From assembly GCA_045536305.1 (NCBI GenBank), contig JAZSNH010000034.1:1-11154 (forward strand): a stretch of 11,154 nt of DNA, written 5' to 3'. The stretch comes from JAISGQ01 sp045536305 (GTDB lineage: Bacteria > Bacillota > Clostridia > Oscillospirales > Acutalibacteraceae). The translations under genes and the position numbers were made by a program. The notes below the pieces were generated by a model. The model was given only the letters and a program-made list of their open reading frames with translations. It ran no database searches and was not told where the DNA came from. Below, in pieces: positions 5,402-11,154 of the stretch (positions are counted from its first letter, which is position 1; each line of letters begins with the position of its first letter).

Positions 5402-7480
5402 TTAGCCTTTCCACTGATAAGCATCGGTGCGATCGATCAGATTTTTGTCTTCGCCAATCTGACCGATAGAAAGTGATGCACCTTCAAAAATATCCTCGGC
5501 ATTTACAGAAAGAGTATGATAGTCAATATACGATGTTTCAATTTGCTTGTTGTTAACAAATACGTAGCTGTATTTGTTGAATCCGTTACCGTTTATATAT
5601 GCAATACCGTTTTCTTTGTCGAGGGTAACGCCGGTAACTTCGATTTCACCGTAACCCATTTGAAGCTCGGTGGGGAAGAATCTGTCTTCGCTGCCATAAC
5701 TGAACTTTTCGCCGTAAAGAGTATCATACTCTATAAGCTCAAGATCCTCATTGTAATTTTCATTGTTTTCGCGGTTTTGATGGATCTTATTTATTATTCC
5801 GTTATGAATGCCGACGCGAGAAAGAGCTTCTGAGATAAGCTGATAAGAAGTTATGTCCTTATCTATTACATCGATATCAACAATATCCAGTTTTTCAAAA
5901 TTAGTGAGTATTACATATTCAGAAAGGTAAATATCATTTGTTGCATAGGATTGGGGTTCAATCGGGAAGTTGGGGAGATGATCACCAAAAATTACGAGAA
6001 CAGTTGGCTCTTCGAAGCTTTGAATATTATTAACTATTTTTTCAAGAAGCTCATCATTTTCCTTGATCTGCTGAATATAGTATTCAAAACCGACCGTTGC
6101 TTCCTCTGTGGGTAAACCCTCAACATCAATGGTGGTTTCCTCAATGGGCTCTGTGGGGTATTTACCGTGGGTCTGGACACTTATTGTATAAAGGAAATCA
6201 TGACCTTCGGTGCTTTTGAGCGCTTTCATTATTTCGGACTCAAGAACATAATCCTTAGACCATTCAAGTGGAGTTTTCTCAACATCATACATATACTCAA
6301 GTGATATGAATCTGTCAAACCCAAGCATAGGATAGACAAGGTTTCTGTCATAAAAAGTGGCGTTATGATTATGCATGGCTTGAGTATTGTAGCCAAGCTC
6401 CTTAAGGATAAACGGATATGATTCACAGGTCGTTTTTCTGAGAATCGATTTGTATGGATATTCACCTGCGCCGAAATGGTACAGGCTCATGCCGGAAATT
6501 GTCTCAAACTCGACATTTGCCGTTCCGGCACCAACAGAAGGAACTTTCAAAAAGCCGCTGCTGTATTCCTCTTTCAATTTCTGAAAATAAGGATTGGGAT
6601 TTTCGGAATAAGTGTAATCAGTAAAATATTCGCAATCAACAAAAGATTCCATCTGAAGAACAACTATATTCGGTGTGATTTCGGCTTTTTCTTCGATATC
6701 ATTCTCTTCAATAACCTGATAAACCTTCTCGAAAGAGTAATCATCAGGCTTTGATACACCCGAATCCAGCACGCTCATAGAAAAGCAATATACAAAACCG
6801 TAATCATCATAAGCACTTACCATATTTCCGAAACGATCAGCTATTGCATTGACTTTGAGAAGTCCTACTGTGCTCAGAGACACAATAAGCACCATGGAAA
6901 GTATGAAAATGATAGAGCTTTTAAATCTGACATTCTGCTTCGGGAGCTTCATGAAAATAAAGACAATAAAAACAATTGCAAGAATCAAAGCGGCAACGAT
7001 CATAATAACCTGAACAGGTGTCAGATATACCGCTATAATAAGATATACCGACCTTATAAGGAAGAAATCCGTAGCAGAAAGCGGTGTTGTACGAAGACCA
7101 AGCAGATAAAAGTTTGTTATTCCGAGCGCAAGCCATAAAACAGATATAAGAGTAAGAACGAATGTTTTACGCTTAAAGAGCTGTGATATCGACAAGGTCA
7201 ATGCTATTATCATTGAATTATAAACAAATACAACAGGATTTGTTATCATATAAACTATCCCGTCCGCAACAGAATGCCTGCTCAGAATTTCAATGAGTAA
7301 ATCAATAATAAGAGCAAGAATACAGATTGTAAGCACAGGCTTACGCTCAAGCATTCTGAAAATAAAAAATCTTGGCAATGTACGGTCATTTTGTTCGATG
7401 ATCTCATTATTCTCTGTATTTTTGATAATTTCTTTTTCAGAAACTGCATCGCTGCTTTTCTTTTTAAATTTAAATTTCAT
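5402..7480 (-). CDS. LtaS-family membrane sulfatase (probable lipoteichoic acid synthase or glycerophosphate transferase)
   Basis: This 692-residue protein has five membrane segments (about 48-65, 82-100, 107-128, 145-177, 189-208) and an extracellular sulfatase-fold domain, the layout of LtaS. LtaS transfers glycerol phosphate from phosphatidylglycerol onto a growing teichoic acid chain. Motifs seen are: metal ligand E278 in PNIVVLQMESF, nucleophile T320 in GAGTANVEFE, HNHNATFYDRNLVYPMLGFD (371-389), H438 in VQTHGKYP, and D500-H501 in VIFGDHLP. After the catalytic domain a beta-rich C-terminal segment (about 611-692) resembles an IPT/TIG-like module, extra to classical LtaS. I chose ATG 7480 because a weak AGAAAGAA precedes it by about 9 nt. 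ATG 7504 would add 8 residues and has no ribosome binding site. A consensus promoter lies at 7530-7558. The gene converges on rnmV with the IS between them. LTA synthase versus a related phosphoglycerol transferase cannot be decided here. Confidence 0.88.
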   Translation of the reverse strand: MKFKFKKKSSDAVSEKEIIKNTENNEIIEQNDRTLPRFFIFRMLERKPVLTICILALIIDLLIEILSRHSVADGIVYMITNPVVFVYNSMIIALTLSISQLFKRKTFVLTLISVLWLALGITNFYLLGLRTTPLSATDFFLIRSVYLIIAVYLTPVQVIMIVAALILAIVFIVFIFMKLPKQNVRFKSSIIFILSMVLIVSLSTVGLLKVNAIADRFGNMVSAYDDYGFVYCFSMSVLDSGVSKPDDYSFEKVYQVIEENDIEEKAEITPNIVVLQMESFVDCEYFTDYTYSENPNPYFQKLKEEYSSGFLKVPSVGAGTANVEFETISGMSLYHFGAGEYPYKSILRKTTCESYPFILKELGYNTQAMHNHNATFYDRNLVYPMLGFDRFISLEYMYDVEKTPLEWSKDYVLESEIMKALKSTEGHDFLYTISVQTHGKYPTEPIEETTIDVEGLPTEEATVGFEYYIQQIKENDELLEKIVNNIQSFEEPTVLVIFGDHLPNFPIEPQSYATNDIYLSEYVILTNFEKLDIVDIDVIDKDITSYQLISEALSRVGIHNGIINKIHQNRENNENYNEDLELIEYDTLYGEKFSYGSEDRFFPTELQMGYGEIEVTGVTLDKENGIAYINGNGFNKYSYVFVNNKQIETSYIDYHTLSVNAEDIFEGASLSIGQIGEDKNLIDRTDAYQWKG

Positions 7481-7529
7481 ATATACACATTCTTTCTGTG
7501 GCATGTAAACATTAAAATACTGCCGAAAA

Positions 7530-7558
7530 ATTATAGCACCAAAGAAACATCATTTCAA
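7530..7558 (-). promoter_or_regulatory. Sigma-A-type promoter for the ltaS-like gene
   Basis: On the minus strand TTGAAA (7553-7558) and a perfect TATAAT (7530-7535) are separated by 17 bp. The predicted start near 7523 gives a leader of about 42 nt to ATG 7480 but only about 18 nt to ATG 7504. Confidence 0.7.
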
Positions 7559-7660
7559 TCAAACCTATAAGTTCTTAATTGATTTTAATGATCTGCGTCA
7601 ACTGTGTAAATTATATATCGTAAAGTAATATAATTCAATGTACAATACCTATAGATTGAG

Positions 7661-7690
7661 TTGACAATAAAGATACAGCAACTGTATAAT
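7661..7690 (+). promoter_or_regulatory. Near-perfect sigma-A promoter for the ttcA-like gene
   Basis: TTGACA (7661-7666) and TATAAT (7685-7690), both exact consensus, are 18 bp apart. Transcription should start near 7697, about 27 nt before the TTG start codon, with TGGAGG at 7711-7716. The TTG of the -35 box is in frame with the gene and could be mistaken for its start. Confidence 0.85.
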
Positions 7691-7723
7691 GTACACACCA
7701 TTCAGACTTTTGGAGGTTTTTCG

Positions 7724-8578
7724 TTGGATATATGTCAAGCGGCGGAACGCAGTATTACAAAAAAATACAGAAAGACTATATGGAACAGATTTATTGCAGC
7801 TATCAAGGAATATTCACTCCTTGCTCCGGGTGATACGATCGGAGTTTGTATTTCCGGAGGAAAGGATTCCATGCTTATGGCGGTTTGTTTTAAGCTGCTG
7901 CAAAAATACAGTGATTTTGATTTTGATGTAAAGTACATAGCGATGAATCCGGGCTACAATAAAATAAATTATGATAAACTAATACAAAATGCAGAGCTGC
8001 TTGAAATTCCGATTCATTTTTTTGATGCCCCTATTTTCAATTATGTTTACAAGCAGGAAAAAGGATCTCCCTGCTATCTCTGTGCAAGAATGCGAAGAGG
8101 ATATCTGTATAAGGAAGCAAAGGCATTGGGGTGCAACAAAATAGCATTGGGTCATCATTTTGATGATGTAATTGAAACAGTTCTTATGAGCATGCTTTAT
8201 CAAGGGTCATTCCAAACAATGATGCCGAAAATAAAAAGTACAAATTATGAGGATATGGAGCTTATACGTCCGTTGTATCATGTATATGAAAAAGACATTA
8301 TTTCATGGTCTGAATACAATTCTCTCGAATTTCTCAGATGTGCCTGCAGATTTACAGAAAACGCCGAGGAAAGGGAAGAGGACTCCAAGCGCAGATATAT
8401 AAAGTCTCTTATAACGCAGATAAAAACAGATAATCCGTCTGCCGATGCAAATATTTTCCACAGCATGTATGATGTAAATCTTTCTACGATCATCAGCTAT
8501 CGTGAAAGTGATAAATCACCGGTCAAAAATTTCAATGATTTATATGCAGACAGATGCAGTAAAAAAGACGATTCCTGA
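7724..8578 (+). CDS. TtcA-family PP-loop ATPase (tRNA 2-thiocytidine biosynthesis-like)
   Basis: This 284-residue cytoplasmic protein of the adenine nucleotide alpha-hydrolase fold is likely a tRNA thiolase that adenylates a tRNA base and replaces its oxygen with sulfur. The PP-loop is CISGGKDSM (residues 42-50). SPCYLCARMRRG has the CxxC pair C117/C120, followed by KIALGHHFDDVIET (139-152). LRCACRF carries C206 and C208. In TtcA two cysteines of a CxxC plus a third downstream hold a 4Fe-4S cluster, and all three positions have candidates here. The TTG start at 7724 is chosen because TGGAGG lies 7 nt upstream and a consensus promoter lies just before it; the longer frame from 7661 would begin inside that promoter. 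The gene is monocistronic or weakly linked to tig, which has its own promoter. Closely related TilS- or TtuA-like roles are possible; the tRNA target is inference. Confidence 0.82.
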   Translation: MDICQAAERSITKKYRKTIWNRFIAAIKEYSLLAPGDTIGVCISGGKDSMLMAVCFKLLQKYSDFDFDVKYIAMNPGYNKINYDKLIQNAELLEIPIHFFDAPIFNYVYKQEKGSPCYLCARMRRGYLYKEAKALGCNKIALGHHFDDVIETVLMSMLYQGSFQTMMPKIKSTNYEDMELIRPLYHVYEKDIISWSEYNSLEFLRCACRFTENAEEREEDSKRRYIKSLITQIKTDNPSADANIFHSMYDVNLSTIISYRESDKSPVKNFNDLYADRCSKKDDS

Positions 8579-8604
8579 AATCGCAGTGATATGACAGTAA
8601 ATTA

Positions 8605-8633
8605 TTGCATTTTAAATAATTCTGTGATATAAT
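8605..8633 (+). promoter_or_regulatory. Extended -10 promoter for tig
   Basis: TTGCAT (8605-8610) is 17 bp from TATAAT (8628-8633). The -10 is preceded by TG-A, making it an extended -10. The expected start is near 8640, about 30 nt before the tig start codon. Confidence 0.65.
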
Positions 8634-8669
8634 TTTAAAGTTGAAAACAAAAAAACGGAGGATATGCAA

Positions 8670-10016
8670 ATGATACTTAAAAACAAAGAAATAACAGAAA
8701 ACAGCCATGTCAAACTCACAATAGAGGTTGAAAAGGATGTTTTTGCCGATGCATGCGCAAAGGCATACAAAAAGAACGCTAAAGATATCACAATTCCCGG
8801 ATTCCGCAAGGGAAAGGCTCCTCGCAATATTATCGAGAAAATGTACGGTAAGGGATTTTTCTATGAAGAAGCAGTCAATGATCTTTATAAAGAAGCTCTT
8901 GCAGACGCAATAAAAGAGGCCGAGCTTGATGTTGTCAGCGACAATATCGCTGTAGAGATCGAATCTGTCGGCGAAGAAGGCTTCTCCTTTACTGCTCTTG
9001 TTCCCGTAAAGCCTGAGGTAAGCATTGCTGATTACAAAGGTATTGAGGCCGAAAAGCTTATCGTAAATATTACAGACGATGCTGTTGATCACGAGCTTGA
9101 GCATGCAAGAAAACGTGGTGCCAGAATGACCGAGGTTGATGACAGACCTGCCGAAAACGGCGATACCGCTCTCTTCGACTTTGCAGGTTATGTTGACGGC
9201 GTTGCTTTTGACGGCGGCACAGCAGAAGGCTATGAGCTTGTTCTCGGCTCCGGTCAGTTTATTCCCGGATTTGAGGAGCAGATGGTTGGACATTCCATCG
9301 GTGAAGAATTTGATGTAAATGTTAAGTTCCCCGAAGAATATCACGCAGAGGAACTTAAGGGCAAGGATGCTGTATTTAAAATCAAGCTTCACGGACTTAA
9401 TAAGGAAGAGCTTCCTGAGATAGACGATGATCTCGCTGCAGATAATGGATTCGATACTCTCGATGAATATAAAGCCGATATAAAGGAAAACCTTGTAAAG
9501 AGAGCTGAAGCAGAATCAAATCGTGCATTTGACGAAAAGCTCCTTGTTGCTCTTGCCGATCTTGTTGAGGCTGACATACCCGATGAGATGTTCGAAGAAG
9601 AGGCAGATCGTGAGCTTGAGCAGTGGGCATACAGATTATCCTCTCAGGGCCTCAGCATTGAGGATTACATGAAGTATACCGGAATGGATATCGAAGCACT
9701 TCGCGCCAATTTCAAGCCTCAGGCAGTTACTCAGGTAAAGATCCGCCTTGCACTTGAAAAGATCGCTGAGCTTGAAGCTCTTGAGGCATCCGACGAGGAG
9801 ATCGCCGAAGAGTATAAGAAGCTTGCCGAAGCTTATCAGAAGAGCGAAGATGAGATCAAGGCATTTATTCCTGAGAGCGGCATAAAGCATGACCTTCTTG
9901 TTGAAAAGGCACTTGGTATCGTCCGCGACAATGCTAAAGTAAATATGGTCGAAAAATATTCTCATGCCGATGATTGTGATTGCGATGAATGTAATCACGA
10001 GGGAGAAAACGACTAA
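8670..10016 (+). CDS. tig: Trigger factor, ribosome-associated chaperone and peptidyl-prolyl isomerase
   Basis: This 448-residue protein binds next to the ribosome exit tunnel and shields nascent chains. The three family domains are in order. The N-terminal ribosome-binding domain carries the signature GFRKGKAPR (44-52). An FKBP-type PPIase domain spans about 163-243 (GDTALFDFAGYVDG, then LGSGQFIPGFEEQM). The helical C-terminal chaperone domain runs to about 430. The end (HADDCDCDECNHEGEND, 432-448) is an acidic tail with three Cys and two His, unusual for trigger factors. I chose ATG 8670 because CGGAGG (8656-8661) is 8 nt away; ATG 8664, two codons earlier, would leave only 2 nt. Codon choice is richer in G/C-ending codons than in comEC, as expected of a highly expressed gene. 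It heads the tig-clpP-clpX cluster. Confidence 0.96.
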   Translation: MILKNKEITENSHVKLTIEVEKDVFADACAKAYKKNAKDITIPGFRKGKAPRNIIEKMYGKGFFYEEAVNDLYKEALADAIKEAELDVVSDNIAVEIESVGEEGFSFTALVPVKPEVSIADYKGIEAEKLIVNITDDAVDHELEHARKRGARMTEVDDRPAENGDTALFDFAGYVDGVAFDGGTAEGYELVLGSGQFIPGFEEQMVGHSIGEEFDVNVKFPEEYHAEELKGKDAVFKIKLHGLNKEELPEIDDDLAADNGFDTLDEYKADIKENLVKRAEAESNRAFDEKLLVALADLVEADIPDEMFEEEADRELEQWAYRLSSQGLSIEDYMKYTGMDIEALRANFKPQAVTQVKIRLALEKIAELEALEASDEEIAEEYKKLAEAYQKSEDEIKAFIPESGIKHDLLVEKALGIVRDNAKVNMVEKYSHADDCDCDECNHEGEND

Positions 10017-10077
10017 TATTCTGTACGATTCATAATCCCTGAAATATCAGATATATTATAACCCGGAGGTGTTTTTT
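10017..10077 (+). promoter_or_regulatory. tig-clpP spacer with clpP Shine-Dalgarno
   Basis: The 61-nt spacer has a strong GGAGGTG (10065-10071) 6 nt before the clpP ATG. I see no intrinsic terminator and no convincing promoter. A TATTAT at 10054-10059 has no -35, and a start from it would fall in the Shine-Dalgarno. Read-through from tig is therefore likely. Confidence 0.5.
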
Positions 10078-10659
10078 ATGAGTTTAGTGCCTGTTGTTAT
10101 TGAACAGACAAACAGAGGTGAGAGGTCGTATGATATTTATTCAAGACTTCTTAATGACAGAATCATTATTCTTTCCGAAGAAGTGAATGACACTACGGCA
10201 AGCCTTGTAGTTGCTCAGCTTCTTTATCTCGAGGGACAGGATCCGAAAAAAGACATCAGTCTTTATATCAACAGTCCCGGAGGAAGTGTTTCTGCAGGAT
10301 TTGCAATTTATGATACAATGAATTACATTAAATGCGATGTCTCAACTATTTGTCTTGGAATGGCGGCAAGCATGGGTGCATTCCTTCTTTCTGCCGGCAC
10401 AAAGGGAAAGCGTCTTGCGCTCCCCAACAGTGAAATCATGATCCATCAGCCGCTTGGCGGTTCACAGGGTCAGGCGACTGATATCGCTATTCAGGCAAAT
10501 CAGATTCTTAAAATCAAGAAGAAGCTCAATACTATTCTTGCTGAAAACACCGGCAAATCGCTTGATGTAATAGAAAAAGATACGGAACGCGATAATTATA
10601 TGACAGCTCAGGAAGCAATGGAATACGGCATCATTGATAAGGTAATTTCGAGACGATAG
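10078..10659 (+). CDS. clpP: ATP-dependent Clp protease proteolytic subunit ClpP
   Basis: This 193-residue serine peptidase forms the tetradecameric barrel that degrades substrates unfolded by ClpX or another Clp ATPase. The catalytic triad is complete: S98 in GMAASMGA, H123 in IMIHQPLGG and D172 in ERDNYM. The oxyanion and handle regions are also present (INSPGGSVSAG, 65-74), and the length is that of the mature E. coli enzyme. The N-terminus LVPVVIEQTNRGERSYDIYSR is the usual axial-loop segment, so there is little or no propeptide. ATG 10078 is preceded by GGAGGTG; a GTG at 10069 is part of that ribosome binding site and is not a start. clpX begins 12 nt downstream, so the two are almost certainly co-transcribed. 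Confidence 0.97.
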   Translation: MSLVPVVIEQTNRGERSYDIYSRLLNDRIIILSEEVNDTTASLVVAQLLYLEGQDPKKDISLYINSPGGSVSAGFAIYDTMNYIKCDVSTICLGMAASMGAFLLSAGTKGKRLALPNSEIMIHQPLGGSQGQATDIAIQANQILKIKKKLNTILAENTGKSLDVIEKDTERDNYMTAQEAMEYGIIDKVISRR

Positions 10660-10671
10660 GTTGGTGTATAA

Positions 10672-11154
10672 ATGGCATACAAGGAACCCGGCAGTGGAAA
10701 ATTCCATTGCTCCTTCTGCAATAAGACAGACGCTGATGTTGATCGAATGATTTCCGGTATCGGTGCATGTATATGTGATGAATGCATAAGACTTTGCAGC
10801 GATATTTTAGATGATGAGCTTCGCAGCAGGGATGATTTTTTTGAGAAATCTTTTGAGGAATTGGCAGTGCTTCGCCCGAAAGACATCAAAGAACACCTTG
10901 ATAGGTTTGTAATTGGACAGGACAGAGCAAAAATCGCTCTTTCTGTAGCTGTTTACAATCATTACAAAAGGATCACTGCTGTCGATTCGCCTGTTGATCT
11001 GCAGAAAAGCAATATATTGCTTATCGGCCCAACCGGTGTTGGAAAGACTTTTCTCGCCCAGTCTCTTGCAAAACTGCTTGATGTGCCGTTCGCTATCGCA
11101 GACGCCACAACATTAACAGAAGCAGGATATGTGGGTGAGGATGTTGAAAATATT
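10672..11154 (+). CDS. clpX: ATP-dependent Clp protease ATP-binding subunit ClpX, N-terminal 161 residues (3' end outside window)
   Basis: This AAA+ unfoldase recognises tagged substrates and feeds them to ClpP. The visible part contains the N-terminal zinc-binding domain with C13, C16, C35 and C38 (CX2C-X18-CX2C, in FHCSFC and CICDEC). A linker follows, then DIKEHLDRFVIGQDRAK, the start of the AAA+ module. Walker A is IGPTGVGKT (about 120-128), followed by DATTLTEAGYVGEDVENI, where the frame leaves the window. The frame is open to the last base. The start ATG 10672 follows clpP by 12 nt with only a weak ribosome binding site (AGGTTGGTG), suggesting coupling to clpP translation. Confidence 0.95.
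   Translation, partial: MAYKEPGSGKFHCSFCNKTDADVDRMISGIGACICDECIRLCSDILDDELRSRDDFFEKSFEELAVLRPKDIKEHLDRFVIGQDRAKIALSVAVYNHYKRITAVDSPVDLQKSNILLIGPTGVGKTFLAQSLAKLLDVPFAIADATTLTEAGYVGEDVENI

Larger units (their letters stand above)
7481..7723. other. Divergent intergenic region
   Basis: This AT-rich stretch of 243 nt separates the divergent ltaS-like and ttcA-like genes. It holds one promoter facing each way (7530-7558 minus, 7661-7690 plus). I see no further gene, riboswitch-like structure or clear operator in the roughly 100 nt between them. An isolated TATAAT at 7629-7634 has no matching -35. Confidence 0.6.

Noticed and set aside
7481..7504. ATG 7504 as the start of the ltaS-like gene
   Set aside because: No ribosome binding site precedes it and the predicted leader would be very short. 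ATG 7480 fits better, though the evidence is not decisive.
7661..7723. An upstream TTG that would extend the ttcA-like protein by 21 residues
   Set aside because: The TTG is part of a consensus -35 box and the extension would cover the -10 box. TTG 7724 has the correctly spaced Shine-Dalgarno.
8532..9392. A 286-residue minus-strand open frame opposite tig and the ttcA end
   Set aside because: It is antisense to the well-supported trigger factor gene, is Cys/Phe-rich as expected of a reverse-frame shadow, and has no recognisable domain or ribosome binding site.
10051..10060. A possible separate clpP promoter with TATTAT
   Set aside because: No -35 lies at a suitable distance and the start site would fall within the Shine-Dalgarno.
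10069..10077. A GTG that would extend ClpP by three residues
   Set aside because: It lies inside the GGAGGTG ribosome binding site of the ATG at 10078.
1..11154. CRISPR array, tRNA or rRNA genes, toxin-antitoxin or phage-defence system
   Set aside because: I saw no regularly spaced direct repeats, no tRNA-like cloverleaf ends and no defence-type domains. Apart from the IS, the genes are core housekeeping or cell-envelope genes.

Overview
The window reads as a chromosomal stretch of a low-GC Firmicute, most likely a member of the class Clostridia (Ruminococcaceae/Oscillospirales-like). This rests on strong AGGAGG ribosome binding sites, TTG starts, TTGACA/TATAAT promoters, an LtaS-family lipoteichoic acid synthase, RNase M5, a comEC-holA pair and a tig-clpP-clpX cluster. 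The genus is inference; no rRNA or other marker fixes it.

Layout. Bases 3-140 hold the 3' end of a phosphoribosyltransferase gene, followed on the same strand by comEC (153-2405), holA (2402-3478) and rnmV (3475-4080). The last three overlap by 4 nt each and look translationally coupled (DNA uptake channel, polymerase III clamp-loader delta subunit, 5S rRNA maturase). An IS3-family element (4081-5376, minus strand, orfA/orfB with a likely -1 frameshift) follows immediately. Next is a convergent LtaS-like membrane sulfatase gene (5402-7480, minus). A 243-nt divergent promoter region separates it from a TtcA-like tRNA thiolase gene (7724-8578, plus). The window ends with the protein quality-control cluster tig (8670-10016), clpP (10078-10659) and the 5' part of clpX (10672 to the window end).

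The most notable structure is the IS insertion point. Removing the IS and one copy of the 3-bp TGA target duplication restores an 8-bp perfect stem (ACAGGCCA/TGGCCTGT) with a T-tract on one side and an A-tract on the other. The element therefore landed in the loop of what looks like a bidirectional intrinsic terminator shared by rnmV and the convergent ltaS-like gene. The loop contains the rnmV stop codon, so no protein was damaged but the terminator was split by 1.3 kb. The IS carries a 17-bp inverted repeat over its upstream terminus, with an extended -10 promoter in the loop and the orfA Shine-Dalgarno in the distal arm. This layout could silence transcripts that read in from outside. ComEC keeps its channel domain, but its C-terminal metallo-beta-lactamase-like domain lacks the metal-binding signature.

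Apart from the IS, the genes are ordinary core functions. I did not find a new defence system, CRISPR array, RNA gene or biosynthetic cluster.
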